From Pseudogracilibacillus sp037892545 (GTDB taxonomy: Bacteria > Bacillota > Bacilli > Bacillales > Amphibacillaceae): DNA of 64,000 nucleotides. The stretch lies in the NCBI RefSeq assembly GCF_037892545.1, contig NZ_JBBKBG010000007.1, positions 18,040 through 82,039 on the forward strand. Reading direction: 5' to 3'. The notes under the pieces were generated by a model, which was given only the letters and a program-made list of their open reading frames with translations, made no database searches and had not been told where the DNA came from. Of this stretch, positions 1 through 10,046 are shown piece after piece. Position numbers and translations under genes: made by a program. Each line of letters starts with the position of its first letter. The first letter of the stretch is position 1.

Positions 1-1214
1 AATAATATATTCAGCCCTGTTTTTAAGATAACCGTGACCAAAATATAGACCGCCGTTACATTTGTTTTTCCTGTCGTTTGTAGAATCGCAATCATCGTAA
101 TCGTCATTGCTGCCATTAATATCGATAAAGATAATACCCGTAAACTGTTTGTCCCTAGTTCATTTGTAAATAATACGATGTTTACTTCTTTCATTAATAA
201 AATGAGCCCTACAGTTGCTCCGACAGCAATATACATACTAAATAAGACAGCTTCTCTTACATAAACAAGATGTGCGGTATTTTCTTTCACATCTTTCGTA
301 ATGACGGATGGGATTAATGCTAATGCAAAAGAAGAACCAAATACGATGCCGAATTGTATCAATGGTTGCCCACGATCAAAAACTCCCTTTTGTTGCATTG
401 CTTCTTCTAAGGATAAGTTATGTTGCAATAATCCCGGAATCAATGTAAATACATCGACAAACTGTAATAGTAATAAAATCATATGATTCAATGCTGCGAT
501 AAATCCTAACATGAATATAGTCGAAAAATAATCTTTCCACGGAATATGACGAGGTTGTATGTCGAGGTGATCTACTTCCAAACGAAAAGATATTCGTAAA
601 GTAAGCAAACCAAAAAACATCCCCATCATCGTCGCCAACACCGCAAAGATACCAATATCATATAATTGCAATGTACCGGTGTAAACGAAATAAGCCGCTA
701 CAATAATAATCGTTACACGAGTGAATTGTTCTACTATCTGCGAATATGCGGTTGGCTGCATACGTTCATACCCTTGTGATACCCCTCTAAAAAGAGCTAC
801 AAAAGGAACGAGTAAAAATAAAAATGCCGCAAAGAAAAATGTACGTTCTAATTGTACATCCCCAATCCATGATGCAATATATGGTGCGAAACAAATGGTA
901 ACCCCGAATAATATCCCATTCATAAAGAGCAAAACAACAAAAATCGGCAAATAAAAATGTTTATATGTCATGGGGATATTATTGGCCCGCTGCTTCGCCG
1001 TCAATGTTGATACAGCTGCCGGAAAACCATATAAAGATAACATCATCACCATTCCAATTAATGGGTATATTTGTTGATATACATAAAAGCCAATATCACC
1101 TGTTAAATTTTGCAGTGGAACACGGTATATCGCACTTAATACTTTCCCGAATAAACCTGCAATCGTTAATAAAAGTGCCCCTTGGACAACTTGATTTGTA
1201 TCCGTTTGTTTCAT
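1..1214 (-). CDS. MATE/flippase-like polysaccharide biosynthesis protein, YabM/SpoVB family (partial)
   Basis: The minus strand is open from an ATG at 1214 to the window edge, giving about 404 N-terminal residues of a polytopic membrane protein. It starts MKQTDTNQVVQGALLLTIAG and has a run of hydrophobic segments, as in the oligosaccharidyl-lipid flippase superfamily (YabM, SpoVB, MurJ-like, normally about 530 residues). Members move lipid-linked glycans across the cytoplasmic membrane or act in spore cortex formation. The gene directly follows spoVT, the place yabM occupies in B. subtilis. Its C-terminus lies outside the window, so YabM and SpoVB cannot be told apart except by position. Confidence 0.85.
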   Translation of the reverse strand, partial: MKQTDTNQVVQGALLLTIAGLFGKVLSAIYRVPLQNLTGDIGFYVYQQIYPLIGMVMMLSLYGFPAAVSTLTAKQRANNIPMTYKHFYLPIFVVLLFMNGILFGVTICFAPYIASWIGDVQLERTFFFAAFLFLLVPFVALFRGVSQGYERMQPTAYSQIVEQFTRVTIIIVAAYFVYTGTLQLYDIGIFAVLATMMGMFFGLLTLRISFRLEVDHLDIQPRHIPWKDYFSTIFMLGFIAALNHMILLLLQFVDVFTLIPGLLQHNLSLEEAMQQKGVFDRGQPLIQFGIVFGSSFALALIPSVITKDVKENTAHLVYVREAVLFSMYIAVGATVGLILLMKEVNIVLFTNELGTNSLRVLSLSILMAAMTITMIAILQTTGKTNVTAVYILVTVILKTGLNIL

Positions 1215-1304
1215 GGTAAACCTGCCTATATATTATAGTAAATATATGTATTATATCATAACTCATCTGTCCACTACGATTGGTGTATTCTGATTCACAC
1301 AAAA

Positions 1305-1342
1305 AGGCTGTTCAAATAAAACAATGTTTATTTGAACAGCCT
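1305..1342 (-). terminator. Rho-independent terminator after spoVT
   Basis: An inverted repeat with arms AGGCTGTTCAAATAAA and its complement, separated by a short loop, is followed on the minus strand by a T run. It lies 15 bp beyond the spoVT stop and separates spoVT from the flippase gene. Confidence 0.85.
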
Positions 1343-1356
1343 ATAGTATGACATAA

Positions 1357-1893
1357 TTATTCCATTTGTTTTCCTAAAAAACTGGCAGCCGCTGCGACTA
1401 CTTTTTGTTCGGCTTCCGTTACTTTCATATCATCTGTTGCAATCATTAATACCGCTCCAATTGGATCACCATTCGCCACAATCGTACTAATGGCATAATT
1501 ACCAACAGTCTCTTCTTTTCCACGAATAATTTCTAGCGATTCCATCGTTTCCTCTAGCGAAGATATTCTTTCTGTAATTGCCTCTTCTATATGTAATCCA
1601 ATTGGGGCTTGTAAGTATCCCTTTTTCGCACGCCCACTTACAGCGATGACCTCATCTCGATCTGTAATAAATACAGGTAAATGAACGACATCAAAAATAG
1701 CTTCCGCGTACATTTCAGCAAAATGCCCTAACTCGTTGATTGGAGAATATTTTTTTAAAATAACTTCTCCTTCACGTTGTACGAAAATTTCTAATGGATC
1801 TCCTTCGCGAATACGAAGATTTCTTCTTATTTCTTTCGGTATAACGACACGTCCTAAATCATCTATACGTCTTACGATTCCTGTTGCTTTCAT
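1357..1893 (-). CDS. spoVT: Stage V sporulation transcription factor SpoVT
   Basis: The 178-aa protein equals the length of B. subtilis SpoVT. Residues 1-50 form an AbrB-type swapped-hairpin DNA-binding domain (MKATGIVRRIDDLGRVVIPK...). Residues about 56-178 form a GAF-like domain. SpoVT tunes sigma-G-dependent genes in the forespore. The position between mfd and a yabM-like gene is the conserved one. A paralogous AbrB domain occurs in abrB at 21280. Confidence 0.97.
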   Translation of the reverse strand: MKATGIVRRIDDLGRVVIPKEIRRNLRIREGDPLEIFVQREGEVILKKYSPINELGHFAEMYAEAIFDVVHLPVFITDRDEVIAVSGRAKKGYLQAPIGLHIEEAITERISSLEETMESLEIIRGKEETVGNYAISTIVANGDPIGAVLMIATDDMKVTEAEQKVVAAAASFLGKQME

Positions 1894-2054
1894 ACGATGA
1901 ACAACCTCACTTTATGTCTACTTAAAACGTTATTGTTCATAGTATGTTACAATTTAGCAGAACTATACATGATTCATCATTGGCCTATACGTACTTGGAA
2001 ATTTAATTTTTTTATCGATCACGAAAGAATAGAAGTTCCATGCATTTGTATATA

Positions 2055-5000
2055 TTATACCGATGTTTCTGCTATCTTTTCTTGATGGACACCTGATAAT
2101 TTATCGATAAACTTTGCAACAAGATCATATCGCTGTTGTCTCGTTTCATTTTTCCACTTCATTTTTACTTTTAATTTATTTCCTACTGTCCCTAACTGAA
2201 CGTTATTACCGAACTCCATCGCAACTTCAAATAATTTGGATCCATCGATGTTTTGACTACGTTCTTCTTCTACTATAAACTCTATCAAATTCGGCTTCTC
2301 TTGGACCGATTCCACACGTTCACGTTTCGCAAACATTTTTATATGGGAGACTAAAAACAATTCTTCTACCTCTTTTGGATAATCACCAAAACGATCGATC
2401 ATCTCATCTTTTAAATCACGTAATTCCTCGATCGTCTCAATCGTTTGGAATCGTTTGTACATATCGATTTTTTGTTTTTCGTCTTCAATATATGTTGCTG
2501 GAATATAAGCATCAACCGTTAATAATAATTCTGGGTTAAATGGTTGTACCGCTTCTACTGGCTTACCTAATTTTCTTGAATCAATTGCTTCTTTTAACAT
2601 TTGCGAATATAAATCAAATCCAACCGAATCAATAAATCCATGTTGTTCTGCTCCAAGTAAGTTACCTGCACCACGAATCGATAAGTCACGCATTGCAATT
2701 TTAAATCCAGAACCTAATTCTGTAAACTCTTTGATTGCTTGTAATCTTTTTTCAGCTACTTCGGTTAAAATTTTATCTTTTCGATACGTGAAATAAGCAT
2801 ATGCAATTCGATTCGATCTACCAACACGTCCACGTAATTGATATAACTGGCTTAATCCCATATGGTCAGCATCATATACGATGAGTGTGTTTACATTCGG
2901 AATATCCACCCCTGTTTCGATGATGGTCGTACTTACGAGCACATCGCTTTCCCCTTCTAAAAAGCGCATCATGACATCTTCTAGTTCATTTTCCGACATG
3001 CGTCCATGTGCGACAGAGACTTTTGCTCCTTCTACAAGATTCTCTACTTCTCTAGCGACCTTTTCTATACTTTCAACACGGTTATATAACAAGAACACTT
3101 GACCACCACGAGCCATTTCTCGTTCAATAGCTTCCCGTACGAATACAGGATTATGTTCCATCACATATGTTTGTACTGGAAAACGATTTTCTGGTGGTGT
3201 TTCAATGACAGACAAATCACGAATTCCTAACATCGACATGTGCAATGTACGAGGAATTGGGGTTGCCGTTAATGTTAATACGTCTACATTTGCTTTTAGT
3301 TGTTTAATTTTCTCTTTATGTTTTACACCGAAACGTTGCTCTTCATCTACTACGAGCAATCCTAAATCTTTATATTGCACATCTTTTGATAATAAACGAT
3401 GAGTCCCGATGACAATGTCAATGGTTCCTTCTTTGATTCCTGCAATGGTTTCGTTTTGCTGTTTCCGAGTTCTAAAACGACTTAATAATCCAATATTGAT
3501 CGGATAGTCTTGGAATCTTTCTACCATCGTCTGATAATGCTGTTGCGCTAAAATAGTTGTTGGCACAAGGACAGCTGCTTGTTTTCCTTCCGCGACAGCT
3601 TTAAAAATAGCACGAATAGCTACTTCCGTTTTTCCATATCCTACATCTCCACATAAAAGACGATCCATCGGTCTTTCTCTTTCCATATCTCGTTTTATTT
3701 CTTCAATCGATTGTAACTGATCTGCCGTTTCTTGGTATGGAAAGGCATTTTCAAAATCATGTTGTAAAGATGAATCTTTTTCAAAGGCAAATCCTTTTTG
3801 TGCTTCTCTTTCAGCATATAATTTAATTAATTCATCTGCAATATCCTCTACAGAAGACTGTACTTTACGCTTTACCTTCGTCCATTCTGTGCCACCCAAT
3901 TTATATAAACGTGGCTCTTTCCCTTCAGACCCAACATACTTTTGCACTAAATCAATTTGATCAATCGGAACATACAGCTTGTCGTCTCCCGAATATTGAA
4001 TGAGTAAATAATCTTTATGCAAGTTATTTACTTTCAATGTATCAATCCCGACATATTTCCCGATTCCATGATTTCGGTGTACAACATAATCGCCAATTTT
4101 TAATTCTTGGTAATTTTTAATTCGTTCCGCATTAGATATATGTTGGTTTTTACTCCGACGTTTTTGTTGTTTTTTAAACAATTCATTTTCTGTAATAATT
4201 GCTAATTTATGCATCGGAAATTCTATTCCCTTGCTAATGAACCCTTCCATAATAACAGGTTCTAATGCCGGTAAGGTAATATCCTTTTGGATGACGGCAT
4301 CCATATGATAATCACGTAAAATAGCCTGTACTTTTTCAGCTCTCTTATCATTCATCGTCATAATAATGACAGAGTAATCTTGCTTCTTCCAACGTTCTAG
4401 TTCCGTTTGGAATAAGTTCATTTGGCCATGGAATTCTTGCATCGTTCGCGTCGATAAATTAACGATGTTCGATGGCTTTGTATTCGCAATATGACGCATA
4501 AATACAGACATATAAATCTTTTGTCCGTTCATTTTATTCGTTAACGTCGTCCAATCAAGCGAGAATTCGACATCAGGTAATAGTTCATGCTGTTCTATTA
4601 ATGCCTTTCGAAACTCGGCTTCTTCTTTATCTAAATAATCTGCTGCTTCCTGCACTCTACCAATTTCATCGAACAAGAGCACATGATCATCTTCTATATA
4701 ATCTAGTAAACTAGACGGCTCTTCATAAAATAGCCCACTATATTTATATATTCCTGGAAAAAGTTCCCCGTTATCTAGTTTCTCTATTTCCTCGTTCATC
4801 GATTGTAATAATGCTTCTCGATGTTCAGAGGCTTTCATTTTCTTTAGTACTTTTGCCAATTCTTTTTCAAGTCGCTCTTTTGCGCGCAACATATCTTCTT
4901 TTTTCAACAATAATTCTGTCGCAGGACCAACCGTTATATGCGTCACTTTATCTAAGGAACGTTGCGAGTCCGCATCAAAATATCGAATAGAGTCTACTTC

Positions 5001-5597
5001 GTCATCAAATAATTCAATACGAATTGGATTTTGTTCGGTGACAGGATAAATATCGATGATTCCACCACGTATACTAAACTCTGCAGGTGCCGTTACCATA
5101 TCAACACGTTCATATCCCATCTCAAATAAGTTTTTCGTATAATTATCTACATCAATCGTCCCTAATTCTTCAAAATACAGTTTATATTGATCCCAATAAT
5201 GTTTCGGTGGCAATATTCTTTTCAATGCTGCAACAGGTGCAATTAATAAGCCCTCATCTTTATGCAACCACTCTGTTAGTGCTTTAATACGATCTGCTCG
5301 TAGCTCTGGACTAGAAATAGCCATCTCCGAAGCGATGAGCTCATTGACAGGATATAGAAAAACGTTTTGCTCGTCTGAATATTCTATCAAATCGTCATAT
5401 AACTGTTGGGCATGTAAGAGTTGATGTGTAATGATAATTCCTTTTTTCTTTGTTGCATCTTGAATTGCCGCGACAAATAAACTTCTTGCGGAATTTGCAA
5501 CTCCTGCAACAAGTTGTTCTTTCATTCCACCTTCTAATCCTTGAATGATGGACTGTATATCATTTGTTCGTTGTAAATATCGAATGATTTCTTTCAT
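2055..5597 (-). CDS. mfd: Transcription-repair coupling factor Mfd
   Basis: At 1180 aa this is a full-length Mfd. It displaces RNA polymerase stalled at lesions and recruits UvrA. An N-terminal UvrB-like region is followed by a CarD-like RNA-polymerase-interaction domain around residues 490-580 (GDYVVHRNHGIGKY). A RecG-type translocase follows, with Walker A GDVGYGKTEVA near residue 645 and a DEEQRFG box about 100 residues further. The C-terminal TRCF domain completes it. The gene sits between fin and spoVT as in other Bacillaceae and shows no disruption. Confidence 0.98.
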   Translation of the reverse strand: MKEIIRYLQRTNDIQSIIQGLEGGMKEQLVAGVANSARSLFVAAIQDATKKKGIIITHQLLHAQQLYDDLIEYSDEQNVFLYPVNELIASEMAISSPELRADRIKALTEWLHKDEGLLIAPVAALKRILPPKHYWDQYKLYFEELGTIDVDNYTKNLFEMGYERVDMVTAPAEFSIRGGIIDIYPVTEQNPIRIELFDDEVDSIRYFDADSQRSLDKVTHITVGPATELLLKKEDMLRAKERLEKELAKVLKKMKASEHREALLQSMNEEIEKLDNGELFPGIYKYSGLFYEEPSSLLDYIEDDHVLLFDEIGRVQEAADYLDKEEAEFRKALIEQHELLPDVEFSLDWTTLTNKMNGQKIYMSVFMRHIANTKPSNIVNLSTRTMQEFHGQMNLFQTELERWKKQDYSVIIMTMNDKRAEKVQAILRDYHMDAVIQKDITLPALEPVIMEGFISKGIEFPMHKLAIITENELFKKQQKRRSKNQHISNAERIKNYQELKIGDYVVHRNHGIGKYVGIDTLKVNNLHKDYLLIQYSGDDKLYVPIDQIDLVQKYVGSEGKEPRLYKLGGTEWTKVKRKVQSSVEDIADELIKLYAEREAQKGFAFEKDSSLQHDFENAFPYQETADQLQSIEEIKRDMERERPMDRLLCGDVGYGKTEVAIRAIFKAVAEGKQAAVLVPTTILAQQHYQTMVERFQDYPINIGLLSRFRTRKQQNETIAGIKEGTIDIVIGTHRLLSKDVQYKDLGLLVVDEEQRFGVKHKEKIKQLKANVDVLTLTATPIPRTLHMSMLGIRDLSVIETPPENRFPVQTYVMEHNPVFVREAIEREMARGGQVFLLYNRVESIEKVAREVENLVEGAKVSVAHGRMSENELEDVMMRFLEGESDVLVSTTIIETGVDIPNVNTLIVYDADHMGLSQLYQLRGRVGRSNRIAYAYFTYRKDKILTEVAEKRLQAIKEFTELGSGFKIAMRDLSIRGAGNLLGAEQHGFIDSVGFDLYSQMLKEAIDSRKLGKPVEAVQPFNPELLLTVDAYIPATYIEDEKQKIDMYKRFQTIETIEELRDLKDEMIDRFGDYPKEVEELFLVSHIKMFAKRERVESVQEKPNLIEFIVEEERSQNIDGSKLFEVAMEFGNNVQLGTVGNKLKVKMKWKNETRQQRYDLVAKFIDKLSGVHQEKIAETSV

Positions 5598-5688
5598 TTC
5601 AGTTCCCCCACACTATATCCCCTAACTTTTAAACATTCATATATTGCTATATGTATGAAGTACTACGTCAATTATTCAAACAACTTTA

Positions 5689-5740
5689 AGCACAAAAATG
5701 AATAAGGACTTTATGTGCACTCCTTATCTTTTTGTGCTAA
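5689..5740 (-). terminator. Possible terminator between fin and mfd
   Basis: A long imperfect hairpin has arms around AGCACAAAAA..TAAGGA and TCCTTAT..TTTGTGCT immediately downstream of fin. The U tract is poor, so it may be an attenuator or processing stem rather than a strict terminator. Confidence 0.5.
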
Positions 5741-5744
5741 GTTT

Positions 5745-5975
5745 TTAATGTAAAAAATAATCTAATTCATAATAGTTTGGATGTGATTGTAACGTATCTT
5801 CACAATTTTCACAAATGGCATGAATATGTACATCGCCATTTTCTTTATAATGAACCATCTTTTCTTTTTCCTTCGTTGTTAACACATCTATTCCTAGCAT
5901 AGATGTCGATACAATTTGTTGTCGTAAAGTGCCTATCGTGTATTTACAATGGCGACATTTATATACAATCGACAT
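5745..5975 (-). CDS. fin: Anti-sigma-F factor Fin (YabK)
   Basis: The likely protein is 76 aa, the same length as B. subtilis Fin. It begins MSIVYKCRHC at 5975, behind GGAGGACATCTG, rather than at the upstream ATG at 6044. Two CxxC pairs (CRHC near the start, CENC near residue 56) are zinc ligands, and the motifs YKENGDVHIHAICE and the SHPNYYELDYF tail match the family. Fin inhibits sigma-F in the forespore to allow the switch to sigma-G. It lies between pth and mfd, its usual place. Confidence 0.92.
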   Translation of the reverse strand: MSIVYKCRHCKYTIGTLRQQIVSTSMLGIDVLTTKEKEKMVHYKENGDVHIHAICENCEDTLQSHPNYYELDYFLH

Positions 5976-6051
5976 CAGATGTCCTCCCTTCGAACAAACA
6001 ATCTGTTTATATAAAGTTTGCCCGAATAACGAGTTCATATGCATTTTCTTA

Positions 6052-6615
6052 CTAAGATTGATTAAATTGATTCATCGCATCATTAAATGATGACTGCAAA
6101 AATGTTTCAAATGCATCGGCAGACAATGTCACCGCTAATTGTACATCTTCTTCTTCCTCTTTTGCAAAAGGTTGTAACACGTAATTCACAATCGGTGTAT
6201 GGTTCGTCGGACGACCAATACCAATACGAATTCGTTTAAAGTTTTTCGTTCCTAAATGATCAATTAATGATCGGATTCCATTATGTCCACCATGGCCACC
6301 CTTTTCACGCAGACGAATTTTCCCTGTTGGTAAATCGAGGTCATCATATACGACAACGATATCTTCCACGTCAATTTTATAAAAGTCTAATAATGGACGA
6401 ACTCCTTCACCTGAAAGGTTCATAAAGGTTTGCGGTTTTACAAATAACACCTTTTCTGACCCAACAAAATCAAGTGCATACGCACAATTAAATTTTGTTT
6501 TATTACAATCCAAATTAAAGCGGTCCATTAATTCATCTACTACAAAAAAACCGACGTTATGTCTTGTTTTATCATATTTCTTACCTGGATTTCCTAATCC
6601 GATAATACATTTCAT
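6052..6615 (-). CDS. pth: Peptidyl-tRNA hydrolase
   Basis: The 187-aa protein releases amino acids from peptidyl-tRNA that has dropped off the ribosome. The N-terminus MKCIIGLGNPG and the catalytic histidine 19 in TRHNVGFF are present, with the family signatures KPQTFMNLSG and GGHGGHNGIRS. It sits downstream of rplY and upstream of fin. An ATG start with a plausible ribosome-binding site follows the hairpin at 6748-6775. Confidence 0.97.
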   Translation of the reverse strand: MKCIIGLGNPGKKYDKTRHNVGFFVVDELMDRFNLDCNKTKFNCAYALDFVGSEKVLFVKPQTFMNLSGEGVRPLLDFYKIDVEDIVVVYDDLDLPTGKIRLREKGGHGGHNGIRSLIDHLGTKNFKRIRIGIGRPTNHTPIVNYVLQPFAKEEEEDVQLAVTLSADAFETFLQSSFNDAMNQFNQS

Positions 6616-6747
6616 TCTATCTCACTCTTTATTATAAATTATTTTTTTATGGAACGATAATAATCCGTTTGGTCTTCCCGATATTACTATCGACTATCCT
6701 ATTTATTATTTTCTCATTTGTTTATTTTATAAATGAAATACAAGAAT

Positions 6748-6775
6748 CCCTCCTAAGTAACGTTACTTAGGAGGG
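6748..6775. terminator. Perfect palindromic terminator after rplY
   Basis: A 28-bp perfect palindrome (arms CCCTCCTAAGTAAC and its complement) lies 25 bp beyond the rplY stop. On the minus strand it is followed by a moderately T-rich stretch. Confidence 0.75.
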
Positions 6776-6799
6776 TTTGCTTGTTGATATATACATTTA

Positions 6800-7426
6800 T
6801 TAAGCTTCTTCGTCTTCTTCAGCGCCAACTAGTTCTGGTTCCACACTAGTATCCGCGTCTCCTTCTTCCACTTCAGCTTCTGGTGGTAATACAGAAACAA
6901 TTACTGTGTCTGCATCATCTAAAAATTCGTATTCTGACTTCACTGGTAAGTCTGAAACAGAAATACTGTCACCGATTGCTAAATCAGCTACATCAATTAC
7001 AATTTCGTCTGGAATATTTGCTGGTTTTACACGGATTTGTAGTTCCATTGCAGGTTGCTGTAACACGCCACCTTCTTTTGCTCCAACTGCTTCTCCTTCT
7101 AAACGCACAGATACTGCGACATCTAATTCTTCCGCCATATCAACAATGAAGAAGTCCGCATGAGTAATATTTTCTTTAATCGGGTCTACTTGATAATCAT
7201 GTAACATAACATCAACTTTACTTCCACCCTCGATTGCTAAAGAAATAATTGCGTTTCTACCTTCGTCACGAACTGTTTTTAAAAGTTCAATTTCGTCTAC
7301 ACTTACTGTTACGGAATCTTTTCCTTTTCCGTATACAACTGAAGGAATTACCCCTTCACTTCTTAATTTGTTCGTTGCTGCTTTCGTTAGATTTTCACGT
7401 TTCTTTGCATTTAATGTAATAGCCAT
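6800..7426 (-). CDS. rplY: 50S ribosomal protein L25 / general stress protein Ctc
   Basis: The 208-aa long-form L25 (CTC family) has an N-terminal 5S-rRNA-binding domain (about residues 1-92) and a C-terminal beta domain ending in a very acidic tail (about residues 185-208, EEGDADTSVEPELVGAEEDEEA region). In B. subtilis ctc is a sigma-B stress gene located between prs and pth, as here. Confidence 0.96.
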   Translation of the reverse strand: MAITLNAKKRENLTKAATNKLRSEGVIPSVVYGKGKDSVTVSVDEIELLKTVRDEGRNAIISLAIEGGSKVDVMLHDYQVDPIKENITHADFFIVDMAEELDVAVSVRLEGEAVGAKEGGVLQQPAMELQIRVKPANIPDEIVIDVADLAIGDSISVSDLPVKSEYEFLDDADTVIVSVLPPEAEVEEGDADTSVEPELVGAEEDEEA

Positions 7427-7446
7427 TTTTATTCCTCCATAAATTT

Positions 7447-8400
7447 TTAATCAAATAATATACTTACTGATTGGTCGTTATGAATTCTAATAATCGCTTC
7501 CCCAATTAATGGTGCAACAGAAAGTTGTGTAATCTTATCAATACGCTTCTCTTCCGGAAGGTTAATGGAATTTGTCACAACTAATTCTTTAATTTTTGAG
7601 TTTTCGATTCTTTCAATTGCTGGCCCTGATAATACTGGGTGTGTGACACATGCATATACCTCTGTTGCGCCTTTTTCAATTAGAGCGTCTGCAGCAAGTT
7701 GCATGGTTCCTGCAGTATCAATCATATCATCAACGATAATAGCAGTTCTTCCTTCTATGTCACCAATGATGTTCATCACTTCTGCAACATTCGGTTTAGG
7801 TCTACGTTTATCGATAATTCCAATTGGTGCTTTTAATAAATCTGCCATTCTACGAGCGCGAATCACGCCTCCATGGTCTGGCGATACGATGACAACATCT
7901 TTTAAATCCTTTTTCTTAATATAGTCAGCCAGTAATGGTACTGCCTGTAAATGGTCGATTGGAATATCGAAGAAACCTTGGATTTGTGGTGCGTGCAGAT
8001 CTAATGTTACCACACGGTCTGCACCTGTTGTTTCTAATAAATTCGCCACTAATTTCGATGTAATTGGTTCTCTTGAACGTGCTTTACGATCTTGGCGTGC
8101 ATATCCATAATATGGCATGACAATGTTGATCGATTTTGCAGATGCACGTTTTAATGCATCAATTAAGATTAAAAGTTCCATGATGTTTTCGTTTACTGGT
8201 TCAGAAGTAGATTGAATAATATACACTTCATATCCACGAACACTTTCTTCAATGTTAATCTGTGTTTCTCCATCGCTAAACTTCGTTACCGTACACTTTC
8301 CTAGTGGAACACCAATATGATCCGAAATTTCCTGTGCTAATGGGATGTTTGAATTCAAAGCGAATAGTTGCAGTTTCTCATCATTATACCCTGATGACAT
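7447..8400 (-). CDS. prs: Ribose-phosphate pyrophosphokinase (PRPP synthetase)
   Basis: The 317-aa enzyme transfers pyrophosphate from ATP to ribose 5-phosphate, giving PRPP for nucleotide, histidine, tryptophan and NAD synthesis. Visible signatures are the DLHAPQIQGFFDIPIDHL metal/ATP site around residue 130 and the PRPP loop VDDMIDTAGT near residue 223. It is the middle gene of glmU-prs-rplY, in the conserved order. Confidence 0.98.
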   Translation of the reverse strand: MSSGYNDEKLQLFALNSNIPLAQEISDHIGVPLGKCTVTKFSDGETQINIEESVRGYEVYIIQSTSEPVNENIMELLILIDALKRASAKSINIVMPYYGYARQDRKARSREPITSKLVANLLETTGADRVVTLDLHAPQIQGFFDIPIDHLQAVPLLADYIKKKDLKDVVIVSPDHGGVIRARRMADLLKAPIGIIDKRRPKPNVAEVMNIIGDIEGRTAIIVDDMIDTAGTMQLAADALIEKGATEVYACVTHPVLSGPAIERIENSKIKELVVTNSINLPEEKRIDKITQLSVAPLIGEAIIRIHNDQSVSILFD

Positions 8401-8445
8401 ACGTGAAGCCCTCCATTTAATTTACTTAATAATTAATTTCTTTGT

Positions 8446-9810
8446 TTATTTAAATTTTTTTGCATAGCCTTCTTTGTTCACTTGAGGTGTTCGAGCAATT
8501 GCTAATGCATCTTCTGGAACATCTACGTTAATAGTCGAACCAGCTGCAATGAGTGATCCTTTCTTAACAGTGACAGGCGCAATTAAATTTGTGTTACAAC
8601 CGATAAAACTATCATCTTCAATGATTGTTTCATGTTTATTCTTTCCATCATAATTTACTGTAATGGAACCACAACCAACATTGACATCTGTTCCTAAAGT
8701 TGCATCACCAATATAGCTTAAATGCGATACTTTCGAACGGTTATCAATAGTTGATTTCTTTACTTCTACAAAGTTTCCAACCCTTACTTCATCACCAATG
8801 TTTGTTTCTGGGCGAATATGTGCGAATGGACCAATATTCACATTACTTCCTATTTTACTATTAGTCACTACACTTTGTCTAATAACCGAGTTATTTGCAA
8901 TATGACAATCGACAATTTCCGTATTCGGTCCGATCGTCGATGATGCTCCGATATATGTTTTTCCTGTTATAACGGTGCCAGGATAAATCGTTACATCTGA
9001 TTCAATTGTTACTTCTGGTCCGATGTATGTATTGTCTATGTCCATTAAAGTAACACCATTACGTAAATGCTGTTCATTAATTCTTCGTTTCATCACATTG
9101 CTCGCTGTCGCCAATGCTACTCGATCATTGATACCGATGATTTCATCTTCATCTTCTGTCACATATGCCGTGACCATTTCTCCAGCATTTTTCATTATTT
9201 CGATCACATCTGTTAAGTAGTATTCTTCTTGTGCATTATCATTACTTACTTGCTTTAATGCTGCAAATAATGCTTCATTATCAAAACAGTATGTGCCTGT
9301 ATTAATTTCATTTATACGTTGTTCTGCTTCGTTTGCATCTTTTTGTTCGACAATTTTTTCTACATGACCTGTTTCATCACGAATGATTCTACCGTATCCT
9401 ACTGGATTTTCTACTTTCGTCGTTAAGATGGTCGCCTTTGCACCTTTTTCCTCGTGATAGTCAAAAATCGCCTGATACGTTTCAGCCGTAATTAACGGAG
9501 TATCTCCACAAACGACAATTGTTGTACCACGCTTATTTTCCAAAAGTGCTTCTGCTTGCATGACAGCATGTGCAGTCCCTAATTGTTCTTCCTGCATGAC
9601 AAAATCTACTTCGTCATGGATTGCTTTTTTTACTTCGTCAGCACCGTGACCTACGACTGTTACAAGTTGTTCTACCTTTGTAGGTTTCAACGCTTCAATT
9701 ACGTATTGAATCATTGGACGGTCTAATATTGGATGAAGTACTTTATATAGCTTTGATTTCATTCTCGTACCTTGACCTGCAGCTAAAATAACTGCATAAC
9801 GATTTTTCAC
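8446..9810 (-). CDS. glmU: Bifunctional UDP-GlcNAc pyrophosphorylase / GlcN-1-P acetyltransferase GlmU
   Basis: The 454-aa enzyme performs the last two steps to UDP-N-acetylglucosamine for peptidoglycan and teichoic acids. The N-terminal nucleotidyltransferase domain opens with AVILAAGQGTRMKSKLYK. The C-terminal half, from about residue 250, is a left-handed beta-helix of hexapeptide repeats. I place the start at the GTG at 9810, which follows GGAGGG by 7 nt and gives the usual N-terminus; an in-frame ATG at 9840 would add ten atypical residues. Confidence 0.96.
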   Translation of the reverse strand: MKNRYAVILAAGQGTRMKSKLYKVLHPILDRPMIQYVIEALKPTKVEQLVTVVGHGADEVKKAIHDEVDFVMQEEQLGTAHAVMQAEALLENKRGTTIVVCGDTPLITAETYQAIFDYHEEKGAKATILTTKVENPVGYGRIIRDETGHVEKIVEQKDANEAEQRINEINTGTYCFDNEALFAALKQVSNDNAQEEYYLTDVIEIMKNAGEMVTAYVTEDEDEIIGINDRVALATASNVMKRRINEQHLRNGVTLMDIDNTYIGPEVTIESDVTIYPGTVITGKTYIGASSTIGPNTEIVDCHIANNSVIRQSVVTNSKIGSNVNIGPFAHIRPETNIGDEVRVGNFVEVKKSTIDNRSKVSHLSYIGDATLGTDVNVGCGSITVNYDGKNKHETIIEDDSFIGCNTNLIAPVTVKKGSLIAAGSTINVDVPEDALAIARTPQVNKEGYAKKFK

Positions 9811-9894
9811 AAAGTTACCCTCCAATCTTATGTTCACCATTATAAGATAATATCGTAAAAAACCAATGAATTCAACTAAAAAATGTATTTTTCA

Positions 9895-10035
9895 CAAAAA
9901 AAGACCGAGTTAAAAGAACAGCCACCTAAAAATTATTGAATGAAAAATTGGTAGAAATGGTGAAACGCTTACATTTTACCGTGTTTCTTTTTTTCAAACC
10001 ACAATTTATCAAGGCTTTCTTTTCTCGGTCTTCTC
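9895..10035 (-). ncRNA. Candidate structured leader or terminator between spoVG and glmU
   Basis: On the minus strand AAGACCGAG..AAAAGAA (about 10017-10032) pairs with TTCTTTT..CTCGGTCTT (about 9899-9916), the latter followed by seven T. The roughly 90-nt interior holds nested complementary pieces (AGCC/GGCT, GAAAC/GTTTC). The outer stem plus T run looks like a terminator enclosing a folded domain, unlike a simple hairpin. No known riboswitch class is recognised. Confidence 0.4.
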
Positions 10036-10046
10036 TTTTTTTCATA

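Noticed and set aside
7565..7924. Plus-strand ORF of 119 codons inside prs
   Set aside because: Antisense shadow of a conserved essential gene, with no ribosome-binding site or family resemblance.
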